From assembly GCA_029876055.1 (NCBI GenBank), contig CM056874.1, positions 4,898,001 to 4,962,000 on the forward strand: a DNA stretch of 64,000 nt, read 5' to 3'. This DNA is from Madurella fahalii. Taxonomy: Eukaryota; Ascomycota; Sordariomycetes; Sordariales. How positions within the stretch are numbered: position 1 is the first letter of the stretch; each line of letters begins with the position of its first letter. This document shows positions 36,015 to 44,699 of this stretch, piece after piece. The notes under the pieces are model-generated. The model saw only the letters and a program-made list of their open reading frames with translations, was not told the origin of the DNA and made no database searches. The position numbers and the translations under genes are program-made.

Positions 36015-37206
36015 TCAAACCTCGAAACTCCAGCGTTCGTTAGTCCGGACCCAGTTCCCCAGCCCGTACACATACTCACGAATCTCCCAATTGACAGCTT
36101 CGTTTTCCTCGGGAAATGAGGGGAGATTCTTGTACAGTGCGAGAAATTCGTTCGCGACCCTGTCGTGATAGCGCCCGATCCAGTCATAGGCTTCTTGCAC
36201 TGAGAGGCCGAGCTCGTTCATCACAACCGTGACGAGGTTGTGGCCTTCGTCTCCGCGGGCTTGCCTACCAATAACCTGTTAGCAAGAACACCAGGTAGGT
36301 ACTAAGTGAAACAACCCACTCGACGTTAAAAGAATAGAGATCGTTCCCGATACTAATCATATCGGTACACAGGTCAGTCAGACGCTGGATGGTAGGATGT
36401 TCCATGACGTGGTCGGGAATGTTGAAATGGAGCTCGATGAGGGCGAAGGAAGGCAGCGTCCCGATGGTTTCACGCCGGAGAGAGAAGTAACTCTTGATGT
36501 CACGGACGTGGCCTTGGTCGCGGTCGGATGACTGACGAACGACTGCATCCGTGTAGCGTTCGAAGTAGCGGATGAAGCGTCTTTGGCAGGCGGGGGTGGC
36601 AGTTTTGATGGCGTTTTGCCAAAACCTAGAGAAAGAAGCTTGGGTAAGTCCTCTGCTCGCGGATTCCAGCGCATGGAGTTGTGGTAACGGGGGATGGGGA
36701 GATTGTACTGCTGAGCAATCAACCCGCCAACCCATTCACTCTCTGGTCGAGGCTTGTGCGGATTACGGAGAGCATCCATGATGCAGTCTGCTTGGTAACG
36801 TGTCTCATGCTCGTCCGAATTGTCCGACTTTTCGTCGAAGACAAAAAAGAGATTCATAAGATCACAGGTAATCCGGCATCCTTCTAGTAGATTGTTAGAC
36901 CCCGAAGGAATCACGCACAACAGTGTGGGGGCTGGTACCTTTGCCCAACTTCGGATATCCCAATGATGCAAGCAAACCGAATTCACATCTGTTAAAAGCG
37001 GCTTGGGCCCTGGGGGTAAAGACGTTGAAGCTTTGGATCCAAGCATCGGACACGGCCTTGCACTCTTCATAATGAGGGTTGATATCTCTCGGCCACGGCC
37101 AGTGGGCTAGGGTGTCAGGGATATGGATACATATGTCACCTTCGGCTTCATGCCTCGGCATGTACGGCGTGATTAGGCCCGCAAGGGCAGAGTAGACGAT
37201 TCCCAT
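36015..37206 (-). CDS. class I sesquiterpene synthase (basidiomycete-type terpene cyclase fold)
   Basis: Four exons on the minus strand, 36939-37206, 36709-36883, 36320-36625 and 36015-36264, give 332 aa. Splicing is fixed by protein blocks: [39 protein letters not shown], then the metal motif region [15 protein letters not shown] (D106-E-K-S-D110), [34 protein letters not shown], the NSE triad NDLYSFNVE (N242, S246, E250), [17 protein letters not shown] and the C-terminal [16 protein letters not shown]. Both Mg-binding motifs are intact, so the enzyme should ionise a prenyl diphosphate, most likely farnesyl diphosphate. Its sequence resembles the protoilludene/Cop-type cyclases known mainly from basidiomycetes. 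The start is taken at [10 protein letters not shown]; a later Met (MPRHE) is possible. It is divergent from the P450 and convergent with the methyltransferase. Confidence 0.92.
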
Positions 37207-38382
37207 GACGAGAGATGGTGATGTCGACAGAGCAGGTAGTAGTAGCCTTGCGGTGGTATGCCGGTCGGTTCCATGGGCTTGAATATGGTGCGTGGGCAGG
37301 GCAATTATAGCCGTGGTTGTTTTTCGAGCAAAGATCTCAAAGACCACCAACAAACCATGGAAACATGACTTGCTCACTTTGACCACTCATAGACACTGGG
37401 GCCTTGTTACCGGGTTGAGGCCCCCGAGTGAAATTACGCTACAGAGCATGGATCTATGGCCCCCTAGGGTAAGCCGGCACTGACCCAATTACGCCCACCG
37501 GGCGGCCTACGATATGTCACGCCTGAAGGAAACGTAACGTGAACTGCGCTATCTGGCTGGGCCGGTACTAAAAATGGATGTGACACCGGAATTCGCCAAA
37601 GCCATTTCGGCTTCCCTTTCTCGACCCCCGTTCTCTTGGGAATGGGCCCGCCCGTGTACACGATGCAATACAGCAAAGCCAAAGACCCAATGCTGACTGT
37701 ACCTCCCTTGTCCTACCCACCCACCTCTCAACAGAGATATCAGATGGCCTGATTCAACCCCGCAAGGATATTAGGTGAGTTGACTCAACCCTTTGAGAAT
37801 ATTAGATGGCCATGATTCAACCCTAATCCATTCCAGGGTCCTCGTCCTTCCTTCCTCATGCGGCTGCCACGACATCACCAAACATTATCTCGTTGCTGGG
37901 ATCCTGTTCATCCCGGGGTTCCGAAGCCCTTGCCGACTCCGTCCCCACAATATCATGATTAGTGCCAGGTGGCAGTGTCCAACTGAATCTGATATGGTAC
38001 GAATGGAATACGTAAATGATCTGCTTATAACAAGGTGTGCCGCATGGTTTGAACCCGAAGGAGCTGCTATACTTCCCTAAATGGGCGTCGTGCACCATCT
38101 CTTCGGTGTCTAGCTCCGGCTGCATCGTTTTGGCGGTGTAAGTAAGGTTGTCGGCGGTGAAGTCTGGTTATCGGCGCGCGACAAGGCCATGCAGGATTCT
38201 CTCGGGGAATTAGACAACCGGCATGACGATGTCCATGCTTGGGATCAACTTTATTAGACAGCAGAAACAACACTTCGATTCCAGGAGGGGGAGGAATCAA
38301 CGCACTTGCTCAACGAATAATCCGCCAGCGAGTACCCAGCATTCAACCAGTTGAGCCACTGCCATTTACCTGGACCGAGGTC
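37207..38382. promoter_or_regulatory. divergent promoter region of terpene synthase and P450
   Basis: This 1.18-kb spacer separates two divergent genes and has no coding potential that I can support. It carries three direct repeats of TGAYTCAACCC (listed separately). Divergent, co-regulated promoters are usual in fungal metabolite clusters, but control here is inferred. Confidence 0.5.
37750..37823 (+). repeat. three TGAYTCAACCC direct repeats with 31-32 bp spacing
   Basis: Copies sit at 37750-37760 (TGATTCAACCC), 37781-37791 (TGACTCAACCC) and 37813-37823 (TGATTCAACCC). The outer two also share upstream AGATGGCC. Starts are 31 and 32 bp apart, about three helical turns, which would put bound proteins on one face of the DNA. 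The middle copy contains TGACTCA, the bZIP (AP-1/Gcn4-like) core. A regulator site is inferred from position in the divergent promoter. Confidence 0.55.
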
Positions 38383-40373
38383 ATGGATTCTCACAAGTCA
38401 GTCCGAGACGCCGTCTCCTGCTCCCAGGCTGTGACACTGCTGGGCCTGCTCGTTGTTACCGCCGTTATCTTACGCAACTGGTCGCATGGGTCTTGCAAAA
38501 ACCTCCCGCCGGGGCCGAGAGCCATCCCGATCCTGGGCAACGCGCCCCTGCTCATAGGAGACAGGTGGCTTACCTTCACTGCTCTGAAAAAGAAATACGG
38601 TACGGTAATCAGCACCACGCGGTATCCACAGAGAAAATATTGACTTGCGACAGACTCTATCATGCACCTTTATTTCGCCGGTCAGCACATTATCGTACTG
38701 AACAGCCTCGCCGCCGCATCGGTTTTATTAAATCAAAAGGCGGCCGTCACCTCCAGTCGCCCAAGGAGTATCGTCGTCGGCATCATGACAGGGGAACTAA
38801 TGCTACCGTTCCTCAACCCTGGCGGCGTATGGCATTGAATGCGTCGGGCATCCCAAGATGCGCTCCGTCCTGGAGTGACTCCCCTCTTCCAGCCTGCTCT
38901 CTACCAGGAGGCTCTTGCGCTCTCTACCCACACTCTTACTGAGCCTACGAAGACAGGGTGGTACGAGCATATTCAACGGGCAGTGGCTGCGTCTACAATT
39001 AAGATGGTGTACGGCAAGACGGCAGTGCACCCTGACACAGACCCAGATGTGAAGTCGCTGAATGAATATGTCGGGAGATTGACTAGATCTGCTACACCTG
39101 GTGCTCATTTAGTAGAGGTCTTACCATGGATAAAACATCTCCCTTGGTGGTGAGTAGCGCTTACCTCGGGCATTGGTGGCACTGTGTACTGGGCGGATAA
39201 CCAATTATACGTACAGGATGTCTCCGTGGAAGAGACGCGCCGGGCAAGCTTTTCAGACCGACTCGGCAACCTTCAAGCGCCTGTTAAGCGAGACTCGAAA
39301 GCTGGTGGTAACAAAACCTTCACTACACAGATTGTGTGCACGAGGATTAAGTTCAGTTCCTGCAGAACCAAGGCGTCGAGTGCCCTAGCGTTGTGAGCAC
39401 GTTGATCGAAAGATCAGAATCACTTGGCCTCAAGGAAGAGGAACAATATTGGTTGGCTGCCGTGGTGTTGTTCGTCTCAGTCGATCCCCTCGCGCGATAT
39501 ACTCGGCTAATAACAAGTACAATATGTAGCACCGGTGCCCAGACAATGACTGGCGTTCTGAGCTGGTGGCTTATGGCAATGATCTTGTATCCAGAGGTCC
39601 AACAGCGCTCACATGAAGAGTTGGATCGTGTCGTAGGTCGGGATAGGGCTCCCAATTTCGATGATTATGAGAGGCTGCCGTATCTACAAGCCATGGTATG
39701 TTAGTGCCCATACCTTGGAGGTTTCCACTAACGGTGATGTAGGTTAAGGAGGCCATCAGATGGCGACCCATCGATCCGCTTGGACTCCCACACACAACCT
39801 CCAAGGTACAGCTGGGTCCTATTTCTTTCACCAGCGCCATAGATTCTAACAACGTCCTAGGACATCTGGCATGACGGTTACTTCATTCCCAAGGGCTCGA
39901 TGCTTGTTCCAAACGTATGGGCCATCAACCGTGACCCCGAGACTTTTGGACCGGATGCCCAACACTTTAACCCCGCAAGGCATCTGGATGAAGCGACCGG
40001 TAAGATCAAGCCGGCGCCGGGTGATACTAAAGAGGAGGGTCATGTCAGTTTTGGGTTTGGTCGTCGCATCTGCGTTGGACGGCACTTTGCAAACAAGATG
40101 CTTTTTATTAACATAGCGCTTCTGGCGTGGGCAACGGATATCTCCGGGGAGCGTGGGCCGGACGGGCAACATGTTGGGCTTGATGTGGACGGATGTATTG
40201 ACGAGGGCATTGTGGTGTAAGTGCTATTTGTCCGATGGCTCTTGATCGCAACCTGGGCTAATCATCGCTGCAGTCGTCCGGTTCCTTTTCCGTGCAACCT
40301 CACATCCAGATTCCCCCAGGCGCTCTCCTTACTGAAACAGGATTTGAGGGAACTGGGACCGCGGGATCACTAA
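38383..40373 (+). pseudogene. cytochrome P450 with premature stop in helix C
   Basis: Eight exons, 38383-38599, 38654-39149, 39217-39307, 39357-39466, 39530-39695, 39743-39805, 39861-40216 and 40274-40373, form a 533-codon frame. An N-terminal membrane helix (VTLLGLLVVTAVIL) is followed by the hinge NLPPGPRAIPILGN. The I-helix TGAQTMTG, ExxR (EAIR), NPARHL and heme loop FGFGRRICVGRH are all present. Codon 134 (38836-38838) is TGA within the helix-C motif: the sequence reads VWH-stop-MRRAS where WRRMRRAS is expected, implying CGT to CAT and CGA to TGA, both C:G to T:A. The exon 3/4 junction is least certain; with the nearer acceptor CACAG (39350) a second stop (TAA, CAA-derived) would appear. 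The gene probably encoded a terpene-modifying oxidase paired with the adjacent synthase. As it stands, only about 133 residues would be made. Confidence 0.82.
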
Positions 40374-40798
40374 CGAATGACGTTATTTAAGAATTCTCGG
40401 CAAGGACACTAAATTTCCACATCTCTCATAGTCTATGTACACTAGCGACTTTCTTAACCGTAGCGAACTATTGGTGCTGTTGAAGAGCCGCCGAGCCGCA
40501 CAACTAGTTGGTGGAGATTAGGAAGACGAGCGACTTCATTGCTAACCAAGCGGGAGTGAAGTCAGTGTCTATTCATGCTCGGCGCGGTCGGCTGGGGGCC
40601 GGATCGAAATGTCGTAGAGATCGCTCTTCGCCCACCCGCACGCACAAGAAATTCAAAGATTTCGCCGTCAGCGCATTGCAGTCAGCAGCCGGTGTTTCAC
40701 GCGTTCGGAACAATCTCGCTCCGGATTCCGGGCAGAGGGCGCACCGTAGACCTACTTATGCTTAGAAAACAACACATGTGACAGTTCCATAACGTGAT
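40374..40798. other. boundary between gene-rich and transposon-rich DNA
   Basis: The last stretch of ordinary base composition. No gene or RNA was recognised. The first transposon-derived sequence begins at 40799. Confidence 0.5.
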
Positions 40799-41035
40799 TG
40801 TAAGGAGTTGTTCACAGGTACGTTGAGGGAGTTGGGACACGATGTACCAGTACCGATAAGTTAACGATTATGGGTAGAAGTCTTCACGAACAGCCTCCTT
40901 CTATTGACAGAGACTGATCCTTACGGATCAGAAGTTCCCCCGTGTGTGCAGCTGCCACGCAGAGTTCTTATCTACCAGGTAACGTGACATTATTGTGGGG
41001 CATTCGCCCGGTCGTCCTAATTCCGTTAAGAGGCT
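40799..41035 (+). repeat. LTR-like repeat, family D, first copy (boundaries approximate)
   Basis: It begins TGTAAGGAGTTGTTC and shares an ordered series of blocks with 48863-49050: the TACGTTGAG block, CAGCCTCCT, GAGACTGATCCTTA and GTTCTTATCTACC. The other copy is more AT-rich. A TG start and dispersed copies suggest a solo or truncated LTR; no coding region is attached here. Confidence 0.55.
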
Positions 41036-41042
41036 CTCGTTA

Positions 41043-42215
41043 CAGTGATCCACAAGCGAGCGACGCACATAAGCGAGCGACGCAGGGTCCACCGCAACGC
41101 GTCTCCTCCACCTTTTCTTACTCTTTCCTACTACAAGCTATGGGTAATCCTTCAAAAGAAGCCAGGCTCATCCTAGCCCTCGAAGCCGTTAAAAACAATA
41201 AGATACCTAGCATCCGAGCCGCAGCCAAGCTATATGACGTCCTAAAAGCAATACTTCGCCACCGTCTTAAAGGCCGGCCTGCAAGATATAATACCACGCC
41301 TAACTCGCGTAGGCTTACGGATTCCGAAGAGCAGGCTATTGTTCAATATATTGTTGAGCTAGTTGCACGTGCATTTCCACCTAGACTGCAGGGTATGGAA
41401 GATATGGCCAACTAACTTCTACGCGTACGCGACGCGTCCCCTGTTGGCAAGAACTGGGCCTCCAACTTTGTCAACCGCCAGCCAGAGCTCAAGACACGTT
41501 TTATTCGTCGGTACGATTACCAGAGGGCCAAGTGCGAGGATCTAAAGGTTATTGGTTAGTGGTTTATGCTTGTTCGGAATACTAAGGCCAAGTTCGGGAT
41601 TCTAGACAACGATATCTACAACTTCGACGAGACTGAGTTTATAATAGGTATTATCTACACGGTTATAGTAGTTACGACCTCCGACAGCCGTAGTAAGGCA
41701 AAGCTAACCCAGCCTGGTAATCACGAATGGGTAATAGTAATCCAGGGAGTTAATACTCTTAGTTAGGCTATCCCTCTATTTATCATCTTAGCTAGGTAGT
41801 ACTATCTTACCAACTGGTATACCGAAGCCAACCTTCTACCTATCTGGCGCACCGCAACTACTAACAATGGCTGGACTACCAATGAAGTAGGCCTCGATTA
41901 GATCAAGCACTTCGACTGCTATTCAAAGTCCCGTACAAAGGGCACATACCGGTTGTTGATCCTCGACGGCCACGAGAGCTACTACTCGACCAAGTTCGAA
42001 CGCTACTGCTAGGATAACAACATCAAGACGCTCTATATACCTGCACACTCTTCCTACAAGTGCCAGCCACTCGATATTAGCTGCTTTAGACCGCTAAAGC
42101 AGGCGTATAGTCATCAAATCGAAGGCTTAATACGTATGCATATCAACTACATCAGCAAGCTCGAGTTCCTCTGTACCTTCCGCGAAGCCTTCTTTGCCTC
42201 TATGTAACGATATAT
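41043..42215 (+). mobile_element. Fot1/pogo-type transposon copy 1, degenerate
   Basis: Terminal repeats of AAGCGAGCGACGCA at about 41053-41086 are followed by a transposase relic from ATG 41140. N-terminal helix-turn-helix sequence (PSKEARLILALEAVKNNK...) and DDE blocks (YNFDETEF, LLILDGHESYYS, QPLDISCF) are readable. Numerous in-frame TAG codons sit where related copies have Gln or Trp (for example at 41413, 41555 and 41764), the pattern expected of C-to-T or G-to-A change. The 3' end is lost at the junction with a Gypsy fragment. Confidence 0.85.
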
Positions 42216-43728
42216 ACTATATACAACCCTAAAAGAGTAGTTAGAATTTATCTAATAGCGAATAAAGAAGTATTATAATAAAAATAAGCTCGAAGGACCT
42301 TATCTAGAGAGGGACGACCTAGTCTATCTTATTTTACGAAATTTATATATAAAATAACTAAGAAACTCGACTTTAAAAAAAATTAGGCTACTAAAGATCG
42401 AAGAATAAGTTACAATATCTAACTATAGACTATTACTACCTCTAGATATAGAGTTATAAACTAATATTTTTATATCTTACTTCTAAAACTAGTACCTAAA
42501 GGTATTTAGCTAGTAATATAGTTCGATATAGAAGATAAGGAGAAGGAGTAGGATATAGAGGAGATCCTTGACTTACATTTCGTCGATAGGTAACTCGAAT
42601 ATTGTAAGAGGTAACGGAAGTAAAGATAGAATAACGAAGCAATCGACAAATGGTAGTAACGTAGTAGGAGCAGTAGAAGTAGGTTGAAGATAGTTGTATT
42701 ATTCAGAATTGCATGTATATCCAAATCTAAAATCTATCTTCAAGTGGGCTATAGCCGTATTATAGAGCTAGCTTTGGTCTTCTAGAATTTTCTTCTATAT
42801 GACTAATAGTGTAATTCATCGAATGACTCACTGTGATTTATAATCATTGTAGAGCCTCTAGAACCCTATGGAATCTTATAGAATCCAATGGAATTTCTTT
42901 GCGTAATAATTACGTAAGAATATATATTAGTCATATAGTGATTATAAATCAGGTTCCAAGATCTTCTAGATCTTACAAATATCTAGTTAAGTAGCTAGAT
43001 TTCAAATATAAAGATAATTTATAGAAACTAGTTAAAAACTTAAATTATCTTAAGAAACTATAAGAGTTCTATTAGAGGAACCTAGATCACCCGATAGAAC
43101 AGATAGAAAGGCTTTAAATAAGCTGCCTAGGTCACCTATAATAGCAATAGTACTAGGAGAGGCCTCGAGTAGCACATTAGTAGCCTGTCTTTTAGACTCT
43201 TCTAACTTCGAAATGTCCTAGAGTTCGTAGGATATCACCTTTTTTACCTACTTCTCTAGTAAATAAGTCTAATACTTAAGTTATAGGAATTTACTTAACG
43301 TCTTCTATTTCTCCTAGTCTAGTTTCTCTTTTTCCGATATAAAGGAGTAAACTATAGAAAAAAGTTAGATAGGTATATAGAATATACTAAATATATTTAT
43401 AAATAGAAAGGTTAATTCCCTATATATTATAGAGAAAAGATAGTTAATATAGTTATATAGCCTATAACAGTTAGAAGTACTAAAAGCTAGATACTTAGAA
43501 CTATTTTCTAGGTAAAAGGAATATTTAGATATTAGAAGACTGATAGTAGCCGAAGTCTTAGTAAAGTAATGATAGTACTAGGTATAGTTTCCTTTATAAA
43601 TATAGTTAGCTATAATAAGAATAAGGAAAAGTATAGGAAGAAGAATATTTATTAAATAATAATAAATAACGCTAACTATTTTAAAAAATACTAAATTAGT
43701 TAACAGGATATCAACCTTAAAGGAGGGA
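42216..43728 (+). mobile_element. Ty3/Gypsy pol 3' fragment (integrase C-terminus and chromodomain relic)
   Basis: The broken frame reads LEGPYLERDDLVYLI, then, across the nested solo LTR, LEYLVK-stop-LDFKYEDNL, the remains of the integrase C-terminal GPY/F-like region and a chromodomain. The same region recurs at 52570-53740 without the insertion. It ends in a purine-rich tract AAAGGAGGGA directly before an LTR. Heavy TpA content and stops at former Gln/Trp codons indicate RIP-like decay. Confidence 0.8.
42603..42977 (+). repeat. solo LTR, family B, 375 bp, with target duplication AATAT
   Basis: It starts TGTAAGAGG and ends ATCTTACA. The 5 bp on each side are identical (AATAT at 42598-42602 and 42978-42982). 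The empty site survives in the related Gypsy copy near 52972 (GAGTATCTAGTTAA). A second copy of the LTR is at 53750-54126. No internal region remains, so it is a solo LTR left by recombination. Confidence 0.9.
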
Positions 43729-44151
43729 TATCATATTACAAATAACACGAAGGAATCCTATATCGGACTTACCTCTAGAGACAGAGCTAAACTAGGTTAA
43801 GAGAGCCAATGAGGAGGAGCTTTATCGAGCTCTATAAAAGCTTCAAAGATAGACTAATTAGGAGGATCTTATATAGCTCTATAAGAACTATAGAAAGCTT
43901 CAACTCTCTAGGGCTCTAAAAGAGCTATAGGAAGCTACGAGAATCAATATCTATATAAGTCATTTCTTAGTTACTTCTAAAGGACTTAGAGAGTTCTCTA
44001 GTAAGCTATATAACTTGTTAACTTTGTTACCTTTGAGATATCACTTATATGATTGTTATGAACCTTCAGACTTCACCGAATCTACTATCCCTTGATTAAG
44101 ATACCTTGTAGAATCCTCTTAGACATTAGGGACCTCGAAGGATTCGTCACA
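43729..44151 (+). repeat. Gypsy 3' LTR of the 42.2-kb copy
   Basis: It follows the polypurine tract and ends GGATTCGTCACA. Its last 270 bp align by eye with the LTR at 53743-54493 (blocks GAGTTCTCTAGTAAG, CCGAATC, CCTCGAAGGATTCGT); its first part differs. The TG start has become TA, as expected from G-to-A mutation. Confidence 0.65.
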
Positions 44152-44152
44152 G

Positions 44153-44476
44153 TTTACAATAATCGCATAAGTAATATCTCATAGTAATAAAGCTAATAAG
44201 GTATATTACTTACTAGAGAACTCCTTGAGTCCTCTAGGTATACCTAAGGAATAACTTTTATAGATATCGTTTGTAGTTGCTTTCCTTGCTCTATATAGAG
44301 TGAATAGAGTACTCTGCTCTATCTACTCTGTTCAGAGTGTATAGAGCGCCCTGTTCTGTCTGCTCTATCCGGAGTATATAGAGTACTGGATACGTTTTTC
44401 TTGACTAGTCGGTCCCCACCCGGGACCTACACTTTTCTGTCCGCCTTCCGATAGGTCAGTTAGTTAAGTTGTGACA
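44153..44476 (-). repeat. inverted, truncated copy of the Gypsy LTR
   Basis: The reverse complement reads TGTCACAACTTAACTAACTG... and carries GTAGGTCCCGGGTGGGGACC and repeated GAGCAGA/CTCTATA motifs seen in the LTRs at 47531-47907 and 54127-54493. The LTR 3' end is missing. Confidence 0.65.
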
Positions 44477-44699
44477 TAGAACCATCAATCTGTTACTTCC
44501 TATCTCTACCTTATACCAGCGTTTATATCTACTCGAGATCAACCTAAGTATTTATATACCTTATATAGTTTCTATAGAAATGGTTATATAAATTATTATT
44601 CTTCCTACACCGCTGTACCTAAAATAGGGTATGCCAGACCTTCTACCACTAAGTACATAGGAAAACCGTGCTGTAAAAGCCAGGTGCAAAATCTATATC
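44477..44699. other. unassigned AT-rich sequence
   Basis: No coding pattern. It probably belongs to the 3' end of the neighbouring LINE, but no diagnostic motif is visible. Confidence 0.35.

Noticed and set aside
38270..38370. tRNA-like sequence upstream of the P450 (GGCTCAACTGG A-box-like block)
   Set aside because: The A-box-like and T-loop-like parts are on opposite strands and no acceptor stem forms.
39308..39356. second nonsense codon in the P450 (TAA near 39349)
   Set aside because: A 49-nt intron ending GTTCAG removes it and keeps phase; I prefer that model, though the alternative remains possible.
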